Source: Streptomyces humidus
Lineage (GTDB): Bacteria > Actinomycetota > Actinomycetes > Streptomycetales > Streptomycetaceae
NCBI RefSeq assembly: GCF_014649655.1
Contig: NZ_BMTL01000015.1
Location: 1-64,000, forward strand
Direction of reading: 5' to 3'
Length of the DNA stretch: 64,000 bases
Shown here: piece after piece, positions 15,786 through 24,207 of the stretch
How positions within the stretch are numbered: the stretch's first letter is position 1
Layout: every line of letters begins with the position of its first letter
Made by a program: the position numbers and the translations under genes
The notes under the pieces: generated by a model
Told to the model about the DNA's origin: nothing
Database searches by the model: none
The model's input: only the letters and a program-made list of their open reading frames with translations

Positions 15786-17801
15786 CTACAGGGCGGCTGC
15801 CAGCTCCGTGCCCTGCTGGACGGCGCGCTTGGCGTCCAGCTCGGCGGCCACGTCCGCGCCGCCGATGAGGTGCACGGATCCGCCGGCGGCGACCAGGGCG
15901 TCGTACAGGTCGCGGCGCGGGTCCTGGCCGGTGCACAGGACGATCGTGTCGACCTCCAGGACGGTGCTCTGCTCGCCGACGGTGAGGTGGAGTCCGGCGT
16001 CGTCGATGCGGTCGTAGCGCACGCCGGGGACCGTCGTGACGCCGCGGTGCCTGAGCTCGGTGCGGTGGATCCAGCCCGTGGTCCTGCCGAGGCCGGCGCC
16101 CACCTTGCCGGTCTTGCGCTGCAGGAGGTGGACCGCTCGCGGCGGGACGGGGTGTTCGGCGGCGGCGAGGCCACCGGGGCTCCGGTAGTCCATGTCGACG
16201 CCCCACCGGCGGAAGTAGGCCGCCGGGTCCTCGCTCGCCTTGTCGCCGCCGTCGGTGAGGAACTCGGCGACGTCGAAGCCGATGCCGCCCGCGCCGAGGA
16301 TCGCGACGCGGTCGCCGACGGGCGCGCCGTCGCGCAGGACGTCGAGGTAGCCGACGACGCTCGGGTGGTCGACGCCCGGGATGTCGGGGGTGCGGGGGGT
16401 GACGCCGGTGGCGACGACGACCTCGTCGTAGTCGGCCACGTCCTCGGCGGCGACGTGCGTGTCGAGCCGTACGTCCACGCCGTGTGCGTCGAGCTGGTGG
16501 CGGAAGTAGCGCAGCGTCTCGTCGAACTCCTGCTTGCCGGGCACCTTGCGGGCGACGTTCAGCTGGCCGCCTATCTCGCTCGCCGCGTCGAAGAGGGTGA
16601 CGTGGTGGCCTCGTTCGGCCGCGCTGACCGCGCACGCCAGACCCGCGGGCCCCGCGCCGACGACCGCGACGCGCTTGCGCAGCCGGGTGGGGGCGAGGAC
16701 CAGCTCGGTCTCGTGGCAGGCGCGCGGATTGACCAGGCAGGAGGTGATCTTCCCGCTGAAGGTGTGGTCGAGGCAGGCCTGGTTGCAGCCGATGCAGGTG
16801 TTTATGGCCTCGGGCGTGCCCGCCGCCGCCTTGTTGACGAAGTCGGGGTCGGCGAGCATCGGGCGGGCCATGGACACCATGTCCGCACAGCCGTCGGCGA
16901 GCAACTGCTCTGCCACCTCGGGGGTGTTGATGCGGTTGGTGGTGACCAGGGGCACGGAGACCGCGCCCATGAGCTTCTTCGTCACCCAGGTGTAGGCGCC
17001 GCGCGGCACCGAGGTGGCGATGGTGGGGATACGCGCCTCGTGCCAGCCGATGCCGGTGTTGATGATCGTCGCGCCGGCCGCCTCGACCGCCTTCGCGAGG
17101 GCGACGACCTCGTCGAGGGTCGAGCCGCCGGGCACCAGGTCGAGCATGGACAGCCGGTAGACGACGATGAAGTCCTCGCCGACCGCCTCGCGCACCCGTC
17201 GGACGATCTCCAGCGGGAAACGCGTGCGGTTCTCGTACGAGCCGCCCCAGCGGTCCGTACGGTGGTTGGTCCGGGCCGCGATGAACTCGTTGACGAGGTA
17301 GCCCTCGGAGCCCATGATCTCGACGCCGTCGTAGCCGGCCTGCCGGGCGAGGCGGGCGGCGCGGGCGTAGTCGTCGATGGTGCGCTCGACGTCGGCGTCG
17401 GTGAGTTCCCGGGGCACGAAGGCGCTGATCGGCGCCTGCAGGGGGCTCGGCGCGACCAGGTCCGGGTGGTAGGCGTACCGGCCGAAGTGGAGGATCTGCA
17501 TCGCTATACGGCCGCCCTCGCGGTGCACGGCGTCGGTGACGATCCGGTGCTGCTCGGCCTCCGCGTCCGTGGTGAGCTTGGCGCCGCCCTCGCCGGGCCG
17601 GCCCTCGTCGTTGGGGGCGATGCCGCCGGTGACGATGAGGCCCACTCCGCCGCGTGCGCGGGCGGCGTAGAACTCGGCCATGCGCTCGAATCCGCGCTCG
17701 GCCTCCTCGAGGCCGATGTGCATCGAGCCCATCAGGACGCGGTTGGGCAGCGTGGTGAAGCCCAGGTCGAGCGGGCTCAGCAGGTGGGGGTAACGGCTCA
17801 T
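15786..17801 (-). CDS. fadH: NADPH-dependent 2,4-dienoyl-CoA reductase
   Basis: A 671-residue protein, the family's usual length. Residues about 1-340 form an old-yellow-enzyme FMN barrel; the [4Fe-4S] cluster Cys follow in C-I-G-C-N-Q-A-C-L-D-H near residues 335-350 with a fourth Cys in T-S-C-L-V-N-P; the C-terminal part has an FAD motif (V-V-G-A-G-P-A-G-L-A-C-A, about 380-392) and an NADPH motif (I-L-G-A-G-G-I-G-F-D-V-A, about 500-512). It reduces 2,4-dienoyl-CoA during beta-oxidation of unsaturated fatty acids. It heads a two-gene operon with padR. Confidence 0.93.
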   Translation of the reverse strand: MSRYPHLLSPLDLGFTTLPNRVLMGSMHIGLEEAERGFERMAEFYAARARGGVGLIVTGGIAPNDEGRPGEGGAKLTTDAEAEQHRIVTDAVHREGGRIAMQILHFGRYAYHPDLVAPSPLQAPISAFVPRELTDADVERTIDDYARAARLARQAGYDGVEIMGSEGYLVNEFIAARTNHRTDRWGGSYENRTRFPLEIVRRVREAVGEDFIVVYRLSMLDLVPGGSTLDEVVALAKAVEAAGATIINTGIGWHEARIPTIATSVPRGAYTWVTKKLMGAVSVPLVTTNRINTPEVAEQLLADGCADMVSMARPMLADPDFVNKAAAGTPEAINTCIGCNQACLDHTFSGKITSCLVNPRACHETELVLAPTRLRKRVAVVGAGPAGLACAVSAAERGHHVTLFDAASEIGGQLNVARKVPGKQEFDETLRYFRHQLDAHGVDVRLDTHVAAEDVADYDEVVVATGVTPRTPDIPGVDHPSVVGYLDVLRDGAPVGDRVAILGAGGIGFDVAEFLTDGGDKASEDPAAYFRRWGVDMDYRSPGGLAAAEHPVPPRAVHLLQRKTGKVGAGLGRTTGWIHRTELRHRGVTTVPGVRYDRIDDAGLHLTVGEQSTVLEVDTIVLCTGQDPRRDLYDALVAAGGSVHLIGGADVAAELDAKRAVQQGTELAAAL

Positions 17802-17855
17802 GGCAGGCCTCCGTGCGCGGCGGTTGTCCCCTAGTTCTAGAGGACCGCACCCGGG

Positions 17856-17875
17856 TTATGCAACTAGTTGCACAA
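17856..17875. promoter_or_regulatory. 20-bp palindromic operator upstream of fadH
   Basis: TTATGCAACTAGTTGCACAA is a 20-base inverted repeat with one mismatched pair; the inner 14 bases (17859-17872) are a perfect palindrome. It lies 54 bases upstream of the fadH start in the only gap available for its promoter. A second small palindrome, CTAGTTCTAG (17831-17840), lies between it and the gene. The size suits a PadR or MarR dimer. Confidence 0.65.
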
Positions 17876-17931
17876 TAGACTCGGCCCATGTGCCGCAGGT
17901 CACCGTCTCGACGGCGTGCCCGTTCCCGTGC

Positions 17932-18300
17932 TCACCGGCTCTCGAGCAGCACGTGCAGCTCGCACTCCTGGTCGCCGGAGGCCGAGGACAGGTCGCGCAC
18001 CGAGAACACCGAGTCGAGCGTCGAGCGGAGCCGCTCGATCGCCCAGTAGCCGCCCTGCGCGTCGGCCTCGACGGACGACGAGAGCCGGGCGGGCTCCGCG
18101 CAGTCACGCGCCTCGGTGACCTCGAAGGTCCCGAGCCACACCATCGGGCGCGACTCGTGCAGTTGCTGCGGATCCTCGTCGCTGCCACGGTCGGACTCGA
18201 AGCACGCATTGAGCGCGTCGAACACGATCCGGGCGTCCTCCTTGCTGCATCCGCTGATCTCGACGGAGACGGACTCCTCGTGCGATCGCTCGCGATCCAT
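17932..18300 (-). CDS. Small conserved-looking protein of unknown function
   Basis: A 122-residue acidic protein with no signal peptide or membrane helix. The order is a beta strand (E-S-V-S-V-E-I-S-G-C), a helix (K-E-D-A-R-I-V-F-D-A-L-N-A-C-F), a middle segment containing M-V-W-L-G-T-F-E-V, and a C-terminal strand (E-C-E-L-H-V-L-L). The strand-helix-strand pattern suggests a ferredoxin-like fold. I do not recognise a family. The ATG at 18300 has GAGGAG upstream; the frame is open for 25 further codons that look non-coding. It sits upstream of fadH on the same strand with 130 bp between them. Confidence 0.7.
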   Translation of the reverse strand: MDRERSHEESVSVEISGCSKEDARIVFDALNACFESDRGSDEDPQQLHESRPMVWLGTFEVTEARDCAEPARLSSSVEADAQGGYWAIERLRSTLDSVFSVRDLSSASGDQECELHVLLESR

Positions 18301-18433
18301 CGTGATCGCTCCTCTCGTGGGGTGGCGCGGCTGCGCGGGTTCCCCGCGCACCGCTCCACATCCCCAGAAAAGCACCCCTTTCCGTGCGGGACCAGCGACG
18401 GGCCGGCGACGCGTGCGGCCGCCGGCCCGGGGC

Positions 18434-19336
18434 TCAGCCGCGGGTGAAGCGGTACGTCTTGCTGTCGGTCAGCACACAGAAACCGGGTGAGACGACGATG
18501 ACGCGCAGGGTGCCGCTGCGACGGTCGTAGTCGACGCCCTCCGCCTCGAACGCCCCCGAGCAGGAGCTGCGCAGCGGAAGCTGACGCAGGGCCGTGACAT
18601 GGCCGGTGACGTCGGAGCCGCCGTTCGGCTGCGCGGACAGGTCGATCTGCAGCAGGGGTTTGGTGATGCCGAAGAGGGTGCCGGCCGGGTCGTCCGAGGA
18701 GCACAGCAGGGTCGTCGGTCCGGTGAAGTCGCAGCCCTGGACATCGCGCACGGCATGGTCGAGGCGGACGGTCGACGCCTGCGGCAGATCGGCGGACGGC
18801 GAGGTGCTCGCGTTCGCGCCGGGGGTCGGGAAGACGAGGAACCGGGTCATGGTGCCCCACTCGCCCGAGAGCATCCACTGGCTGTCCGGCGTGATCGCGA
18901 CCCAGGAGTTGTTCAGGGCCTCACCAGGTGCGAGCGCGTGGACGTACTCGGACCAGGCGCCGCCGGGCGCCTGCACGCGGTACATCTTCGCGCCGTTCGA
19001 GTCGCTCTGGTAGGGCTCGACGTAGTAGCCGCCGTAGGAGGCGTCCGGGTCTCCGACGTGGTTCCAGCCCCGGACCGACAGGGACAGGGGGATGGTGCCG
19101 ATGCCGGTGTAGCGGTTGGCGCTGCCCGCCGGGACCTCGACCGAGGTCAGCCCCTGGCTCTCGGTCAGCGGATCGGCCCGGTCGGAGCCGATCTCGGTCC
19201 AGGCGTCCGCGGCCGCGGCCGGCGGGGCCGCGGACAGGGCTGTGACGGTCGCGACGGCCAGCGCGACGAAGGAGGCGCGGGCGATGCGGGCTGCGTCGGC
19301 CAGGGCGACGCGGCGACGGACGGGGGGCAGGGGCAT
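18434..19336 (-). CDS. Secreted protein of unknown function (300 residues)
   Basis: A signal peptide (about 1-42: Arg-rich N-region, long Ala/Val core, ending A-A-A-D-A) is followed by a 258-residue domain with repeated short strands, several Trp-Ser-x-Tyr turns and four Cys, resembling a beta-propeller-like secreted protein. Segments such as H-A-L-A-P-G-E-A-L-N-N-S-W-V-A-I-T-P-D-S-Q-W-M have the look of propeller blades in which one strand reports a measured value. No enzyme motif is present. AGGAG lies upstream of the ATG at 19336. It is divergent from the SpoIIE-type phosphatase gene. Confidence 0.72.
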   Translation of the reverse strand: MPLPPVRRRVALADAARIARASFVALAVATVTALSAAPPAAAADAWTEIGSDRADPLTESQGLTSVEVPAGSANRYTGIGTIPLSLSVRGWNHVGDPDASYGGYYVEPYQSDSNGAKMYRVQAPGGAWSEYVHALAPGEALNNSWVAITPDSQWMLSGEWGTMTRFLVFPTPGANASTSPSADLPQASTVRLDHAVRDVQGCDFTGPTTLLCSSDDPAGTLFGITKPLLQIDLSAQPNGGSDVTGHVTALRQLPLRSSCSGAFEAEGVDYDRRSGTLRVIVVSPGFCVLTDSKTYRFTRG

Positions 19337-19533
19337 GGGTCTCCTCGTGCGGGGGGGGGCGGGACGCGCTCGGCGCACAGTCTGGCCCGCGATGATGGTC
19401 ATGTACAGACCAACTACATGGACGGCGGCGGACCCTGAGGAGAACGGCGCGCCGAGCCGTACTGGAGGACCATGGGGAGGGGAGTCCGGCATGGGAGAAA
19501 CGGGTTGAGCGCCAGAGAACAGGGGGAGTCGAC

Positions 19534-21672
19534 ATGGGGGACGGCGTGCCGCATCGACGCGCGGAGGCGGTGCGTGGCATGAGGGCAGACGGATCGTCCG
19601 CAGCCGACAACGCCGGCCCGACCGGGCCGGCCGACAACGCGGGCCCGGTCGGGCCCAGCGGGCTGCTGGACGTGCTGAACGTGGCCTCGGTGGTTCTCGA
19701 CGCCGAAGGCCGTATCGCGCTGTGGAGCCCCCAGGCCGAGGAGCTGTTCGGCTATTCGGCGCAGGAGGCGCTGGGCAGGTACGCCGCCCGGGTGATGGTC
19801 CACGAGCGCCACATCGACCTGGTCGTCAAGCTGTTCGCGGACGTCATGGCCACCGGCCAGAGCTGGGCGGGGGCGTTCCCCGTCCGGCACAAGGACGGCA
19901 CCACCACGCTGGTGGAGTTCCGGAACATGCGGCTCACGGACGACCGGGGCGAGGTCTACGCCCTGGGCCTGGCCGCCGACCGGACGACGGTGCGCCGGCT
20001 GGAACGTGACCTCGCCCTGTCCACCCGGATGGTCGCGCAGTCCCCCACCGGCCTCGCCGTGCTGGACACCGACCTGCGGTACGTGTCGGTCAACGCCGCG
20101 CTGGAGCGCATCAACGGCGTGCCGGCCGCGGAGCATCTCGGGCGCACGGTCCGCGAGGTGCTGCCGCTGCTGGCCGCCGACGCCCTGGAGGCCGCGGCAC
20201 GTCAGGTGCTGCGGACGGGCGAATCACTGGTCGACCGTGTCGCGGCCGGCCGCACCCCGGCCGACCCGCAGAGGGACCACACCTGGTCGGTCTCCCTGTA
20301 CCGCCTGGAGGACGCGCGCGGCACCGTGCTGGGCGTGGCCGCCTCGGTCAGAGACGTCACGGACCGCCACCAGGCGGCCGTCGAGGCCGAGACGGCGCGC
20401 CGCCGGCTGGCGCTGGTCGCCGACGCCTCGGCCCGCATCGGCACCACCCTGGACCTGGAGCGCACCGCCCGCGAGCTGGCCGAGGTGGCCGTGCCGGAAC
20501 TGGCGGACGTGGCCGCGGTGGATATGCTCGACGCGGTGGTGGCGGGCCGGCGCACCAGCCTCGGGCCCGCCGAACCCGCCGTCATACGGGCCCTCGCGGT
20601 GCGGGCCGCCGACGAGCCGGACGCCCTGCGAGCGGCGGACCAGCCCGGGGAGGTGGCCAGCTACGCACCCGACCGGCTCGTCACCGAGTGTGTGCGCTCG
20701 GGCCGCCCGGTCATGCTGGCGCAGGTGACCGAGGCCGACCTCGCCCACATCGCCGGCTCCCCGGAAGCGGCCGCCCTGCTGGCACGGGCGGGGGTGCACT
20801 CCTACCTGGCGGTGCCGCTCATCGCGCGAGGCGAGGTGCTGGGCGCCCTCGACCTGAAACGGACCCGCAACCGGTTCCCCTTCAGCCAGGACGATCTGCT
20901 GCTCGCCCGTGAACTGGCGTCGCGCGCGGCCGTGCAGATCGACAACGCCCGCTGGTACCAGAACGCCCGCAACACCGCGCTCACCCTCCAGCGCAGCCTG
21001 CTGCCGAGCCATCCGCCGGTCACCGGCGGTCTGGAGGTCGCCTCCCGCTACCAGCCCGCAGGCGCCACCACGGAGGTCGGCGGCGACTGGTTCGACGTCA
21101 TCCCGCTGCCGGACGGCAAGACGGCGCTCGTCGTCGGCGACGTCATGGGCAGCGGTATCGACGCCGCCGCCACGATGGGCCGGCTGCGCACGGCGACGAC
21201 CACGCTGGCCTCTCTCGACCTCGACCCGGCGGTGCTTCTGGAGCACCTGGACCGCATCACCCAGGGCCTGAACCACTCCATCGCCACCTGCGTGTACGCC
21301 GTCCACGACCCGCGGTCCGGAACGTGCCGGATCGCCAACGCCGGGCATCTGCCGCCGGTCCGGGTGCGCCCCGGCCGCCCCCCGGAACTGCTGGAGCTGC
21401 CGACCGGCGTGCCGCTGGGCGTGGGCGGCGTGGCGTTCTCCACGACCGACGTCGACTTCGCGCCGGGAGACCAGCTGGTGCTGTACACGGACGGGCTGGT
21501 CGAGACCCGCACCCACTCCCTGGACGAGCGTCTGGAAGCGCTGCTGGCACTGCTCGACGATCCCGCCCGGCCGCTGGAGGAGCTGTGCGACCTGCTGCTG
21601 GAGTCACTGCACCACCCGGACAACCAGGACGACGTCGCCCTGCTGGTGGCACGGGCGCTGGTCACCGAATAG
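19534..21672 (+). CDS. PAS-PAS-GAF-SpoIIE (PP2C) serine phosphatase
   Basis: A 712-residue cytoplasmic sensor phosphatase. Two PAS domains lie at about 45-160 (S-P-Q-A-E-E-L-F-G-Y-S) and 170-290, a GAF domain at about 300-470 (ending R-A-A-V-Q-I-D-N-A-R-W-Y), and a SpoIIE/RsbU PP2C domain at about 480-710. The phosphatase metal motifs are V-G-G-D-W-F-D-V near 515 and V-V-G-D-V-M-G-S-G-I-D-A-A near 535, with L-Y-T-D-G-L-V-E near 650. Such proteins dephosphorylate anti-sigma-factor antagonists. No anti-sigma kinase or antagonist gene is adjacent, so the partner must be elsewhere. Confidence 0.9.
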   Translation: MGDGVPHRRAEAVRGMRADGSSAADNAGPTGPADNAGPVGPSGLLDVLNVASVVLDAEGRIALWSPQAEELFGYSAQEALGRYAARVMVHERHIDLVVKLFADVMATGQSWAGAFPVRHKDGTTTLVEFRNMRLTDDRGEVYALGLAADRTTVRRLERDLALSTRMVAQSPTGLAVLDTDLRYVSVNAALERINGVPAAEHLGRTVREVLPLLAADALEAAARQVLRTGESLVDRVAAGRTPADPQRDHTWSVSLYRLEDARGTVLGVAASVRDVTDRHQAAVEAETARRRLALVADASARIGTTLDLERTARELAEVAVPELADVAAVDMLDAVVAGRRTSLGPAEPAVIRALAVRAADEPDALRAADQPGEVASYAPDRLVTECVRSGRPVMLAQVTEADLAHIAGSPEAAALLARAGVHSYLAVPLIARGEVLGALDLKRTRNRFPFSQDDLLLARELASRAAVQIDNARWYQNARNTALTLQRSLLPSHPPVTGGLEVASRYQPAGATTEVGGDWFDVIPLPDGKTALVVGDVMGSGIDAAATMGRLRTATTTLASLDLDPAVLLEHLDRITQGLNHSIATCVYAVHDPRSGTCRIANAGHLPPVRVRPGRPPELLELPTGVPLGVGGVAFSTTDVDFAPGDQLVLYTDGLVETRTHSLDERLEALLALLDDPARPLEELCDLLLESLHHPDNQDDVALLVARALVTE

Positions 21673-21687
21673 ACGGGCGGACGCCCC

Positions 21688-21735
21688 GTTTCACAGCAAC
21701 CCGTTTCACACGGTTTCACAGGTTTTCGTTACCGC
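21688..21735 (+). repeat. GTTTCAC direct repeats at 10-15-bp spacing
   Basis: GTTTCAC occurs at 21688, 21703 and 21713, followed by the related GTTTTCG at 21722. The copies from 21703 onward are one helical turn apart. The cluster starts right after the phosphatase stop codon (21672) in a stretch clearly richer in T than the flanking genes. Confidence 0.6.
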
Positions 21736-21797
21736 TTCCTTAGCCGTTTCCCCGGACAATCACAGAGAGACGCGATCAGGACGTCACCGTTCGATGG

Positions 21798-21841
21798 TTT
21801 CCGATCATTTTCACTACTTTCAGCTCGTTTCAGCTCGTTTC
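21798..21841 (+). repeat. Five TTTC tracts at exact 10-bp intervals upstream of a membrane protein gene
   Basis: TTT tracts, each followed by C or TC, begin at 21798, 21808, 21818, 21828 and 21838, including a perfect tandem TTTCAGCTCG (21818-21837). They end about 40 bases before the ATG at 21880, which has GAGAG as its ribosome site. Exact helical phasing indicates either intrinsically curved DNA or a cooperative response-regulator array. Confidence 0.65.
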
Positions 21842-21879
21842 CATTCGCTGCCGTTCGTCGCCGAGGAGAGTGAGCCGCC

Positions 21880-22617
21880 ATGCAGGAGCACCGAGAGCCC
21901 CAGGAACCGCACGGCCCCCAGCGGCCGCCCGAGGCCGAACCGCTCCCGGGACCGGCCGACGGCGCCGGGGCACGCGAGGGGGGCCCGGTGCGCACCCTGT
22001 GGCGGGGCCGTTCCGCCCGCGCGCGGACGCTGATCGCGGCCACGACCGTCGCAGTCCTGGCGCTGGGGGGCACCGTCGCGTACGCGGCCACGTCGAACGG
22101 CTCCGGCGGCTCGCCGTCCGGCACGCCGTCCGCCTCCTCCTCCGAGGGGCCGGGCGGGCGGCACGGCCGGGGCGGGCCGTGGTTCGGCCTCGGCGGCGAC
22201 GCGGTCCACGGCGAGGCGACCGTCAAGGACCCCGGCACGGGTGACTGGGTCGTCCGCGTGTGGCAACGGGGCTCCGTCGAGAAGGCGGACGACTCCCACC
22301 TCACCGTCAAGAGCGAGGACGGCGTCTCGTGGACGTGGACGCTCGGCCCGGACGCGCGCGTCTCCGTCGGCGGCGCCTCCGGCTCCGGGGCCGCCGCGCC
22401 GACGAAGGGCGACACCGTGTTCGTCGTCGGAACGCGTTCCGGGGACACGAACACGGCCGACCGGGTCCTGTCCGGCTCCTTCGGCGACCGCGGCCGGGAC
22501 GACCGCGACCACGGTCACGACCACGACCGCCACGACGGCTTCCCCGGACACGGCCCGTGGGACCGGGGCGGCCAGAACCGCTCCCCCGGCCCCATGGACA
22601 GCGGCGCCGCTACCTGA
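21880..22617 (+). CDS. Single-pass membrane protein with small extracytoplasmic domain
   Basis: A 245-residue protein: a Pro/Glu-rich cytoplasmic N-terminus (1-48), one transmembrane helix (about 50-70, T-L-I-A-A-T-T-V-A-V-L-A-L-G-G-T-V-A-Y), a Gly/Ser-rich linker, and a domain at about 105-200 whose strands V-H-G-E-A-T-V-K and S-H-L-T-V-K-S-E-D-G-V-S-W-T-W resemble the DUF5666-like OB fold. It closes with a tail rich in Asp and His (D-R-D-H-G-H-D-H-D-R-H-D) that could bind metal. It follows the phased TTTC repeats and overlaps the convergent methyltransferase gene by 8 bases. Confidence 0.72.
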   Translation: MQEHREPQEPHGPQRPPEAEPLPGPADGAGAREGGPVRTLWRGRSARARTLIAATTVAVLALGGTVAYAATSNGSGGSPSGTPSASSSEGPGGRHGRGGPWFGLGGDAVHGEATVKDPGTGDWVVRVWQRGSVEKADDSHLTVKSEDGVSWTWTLGPDARVSVGGASGSGAAAPTKGDTVFVVGTRSGDTNTADRVLSGSFGDRGRDDRDHGHDHDRHDGFPGHGPWDRGGQNRSPGPMDSGAAT

Positions 22618-23425
22618 GTCCCGTCCCGAGGATCACGTGGGCGGACAGCTCCCCGTCCCTCGCCACCCGCACCGCCAGACCACTGCGGGTGAACGCCTCC
22701 ACGGCCGCCGGAGCCTGGCGCCCGCTGGTCTCGACGAGGAGGCAGCCGCCGGGGGCCAGCCAGCGCGGCGCCTCGGCGGCGACCCGGCGCAGTACGTCCA
22801 GCCCGTCGCCGCCGCCGTCCAGGGCGGTGAGCGGCTCGTGCTCGCGGGCCTCGGTCGGCAGCAGGGGCACCTCGCCGGTGGGCACGTACGGCACGTTGGC
22901 GGCCAGGATGTCGACGCGGCCGCGCAGCCGGGCGGGCAGCGGCGCGAACAGATCGCCCACGTAGGCCTGTCCGCCGTGCCCGGCGAGGTTGCGCCGTGCG
23001 CAGCCGACCGCCACCGGGTCGATGTCCGCGGCGTGCAGTTCGACCGGCCCGAGCGAGGCGGCCAGGGCCGCGCCGACCGCCCCGGAGCCGCAGCACAGAT
23101 CGACGACCACCGACGCGTGCGGCGCCGCGGCGAGCGCCTGGTCGACGAGGAACTCGGTTCGGCGGCGAGGGACGAAGACGCCCGGCTCGACGGTGATGCG
23201 CAGACCGTGGAACTCGGCCCAGCCGACGACGTGTTCGAGGGGCAGGCCCGCCGCACGGCGTCGTGCCATGGCGGCTGCCTCGTCCGCGGTCGGGGCGGCG
23301 TCGAGGATCAACTCCGCCTCCTCCTCCGCGAAGACGCACCCGGCGGCGCGCAGGGCGATGACGAGCGCGTCACGGGAGGACGAAGGCTGCGAGGAGGAAG
23401 AAGCGGTGGGGATGGAAGGAGGCAT
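22610..23425 (-). CDS. HemK-like protein N5-glutamine methyltransferase (putative)
   Basis: A 271-residue class I SAM methyltransferase of the PrmC/HemK group: N-terminal helical region (about 1-75), P-R-R-R-T-E-F-L-V entry to the Rossmann domain, SAM motif I V-V-D-L-C-C-G-S-G-A-V-G (about 105-117), acidic motif A-A-D-I-D near 135, and a substrate motif N-V-P-Y where PrmC has N-P-P-Y. A separate actinobacterial subfamily keeps N-x-P-Y, so this is probably that subfamily and not the housekeeping PrmC. The start ATG is followed by a Ser-rich lead that is not conserved-looking. Confidence 0.8.
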   Translation of the reverse strand: MPPSIPTASSSSQPSSSRDALVIALRAAGCVFAEEEAELILDAAPTADEAAAMARRRAAGLPLEHVVGWAEFHGLRITVEPGVFVPRRRTEFLVDQALAAAPHASVVVDLCCGSGAVGAALAASLGPVELHAADIDPVAVGCARRNLAGHGGQAYVGDLFAPLPARLRGRVDILAANVPYVPTGEVPLLPTEAREHEPLTALDGGGDGLDVLRRVAAEAPRWLAPGGCLLVETSGRQAPAAVEAFTRSGLAVRVARDGELSAHVILGTGLR

Positions 23426-23632
23426 GGAGCCGAGGAGCCTTTCGAGAAGTCGAAGGGCGCTCCCGCGGTCGCCTAGACGCGGCGGTCCACGCCGTCACGA
23501 GAGGAGAGCACCCGACCTGACACAGCGGTAATGGGTCTCACCTCCCAAGGCCTCGCGCGACCGGGAACCTCCGCGGCCGTCGGCCACCCTACCCCAGCGC
23601 CCGCCCTCTGTTCATGACGTCTCCGCACCTCA

Positions 23633-23649
23633 AGTTGTATTATGCAACT
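23633..23649. promoter_or_regulatory. 17-bp palindrome overlapping the marR -10 region
   Basis: AGTTG (23633-23637) and CAACT (23645-23649) flank TATTATG; only one position pair mismatches. The spacer contains TATTAT, a plausible -10 for the MarR gene that starts at 23675, so a bound MarR dimer would block its own promoter. The right half TTATGCAACT is identical to ten bases of the fadH operator. Confidence 0.65.
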
Positions 23650-23674
23650 GAGCTACCAGGGAGGGTGAGGACCG

Positions 23675-24154
23675 GTGGGAGCAGCCGACGCCGTGGAGAC
23701 GATCCAGCGGGAGATGACGAGCTTCGCCCGGCGGGCCCGCGCCTCGGCGGGCCGGCTGCACCCCGAACTGTCGCTGGTGTCGTACACGCTGCTCGGCCAC
23801 CTGGAGGAGAGCGGCGGCTGCCGGGCCACCGACCTCGCCGCGCACTACGCCCTGGACAAGTCCACGGTCAGCCGGCAGGTCACCGCCCTGGAGCGCGCCG
23901 GCCTGATCGGCCGCCGCCAGGACCCCGAGGACCACCGCGTCCAGGTCCTCCACCTCACCGACGCCGGACGGCGCATCCTGGCCCAGGTCACCGAGAGCCG
24001 TCGCGCCGCCTTCCACGAGCGCCTGGCCGGGTGGCCGGTCCGGGACCTGGAGCGGTTCGCGGCGTACCTGGTGCGGTACAACGCCCGGCCCGGCCACGCC
24101 CCGGACGGCGACCGACCGACGAGCGGGGGACCACCCGGTGCGGGGAGCCGCTGA
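23675..24154 (+). CDS. MarR family transcriptional regulator
   Basis: A 159-residue MarR protein with the winged helix at about 35-110 (A-T-D-L-A-A-H-Y-A-L-D-K-S-T-V-S-R-Q-V and the wing R-R-Q-D-P-E-D-H-R-V-Q-V), flanked by dimerisation helices. The GTG at 23675 has GAGG upstream. A palindrome at 23633-23649 overlaps its promoter. The sulfite-oxidase-like and reductase genes follow 53 bp downstream on the same strand, so one transcript is likely. Confidence 0.87.
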   Translation: MGAADAVETIQREMTSFARRARASAGRLHPELSLVSYTLLGHLEESGGCRATDLAAHYALDKSTVSRQVTALERAGLIGRRQDPEDHRVQVLHLTDAGRRILAQVTESRRAAFHERLAGWPVRDLERFAAYLVRYNARPGHAPDGDRPTSGGPPGAGSR

Positions 24155-24207
24155 CTTGCACGTACGGTGGACCGCGTCAGCAACCGCCGCCCTCACGCTG
24201 GAACCGC

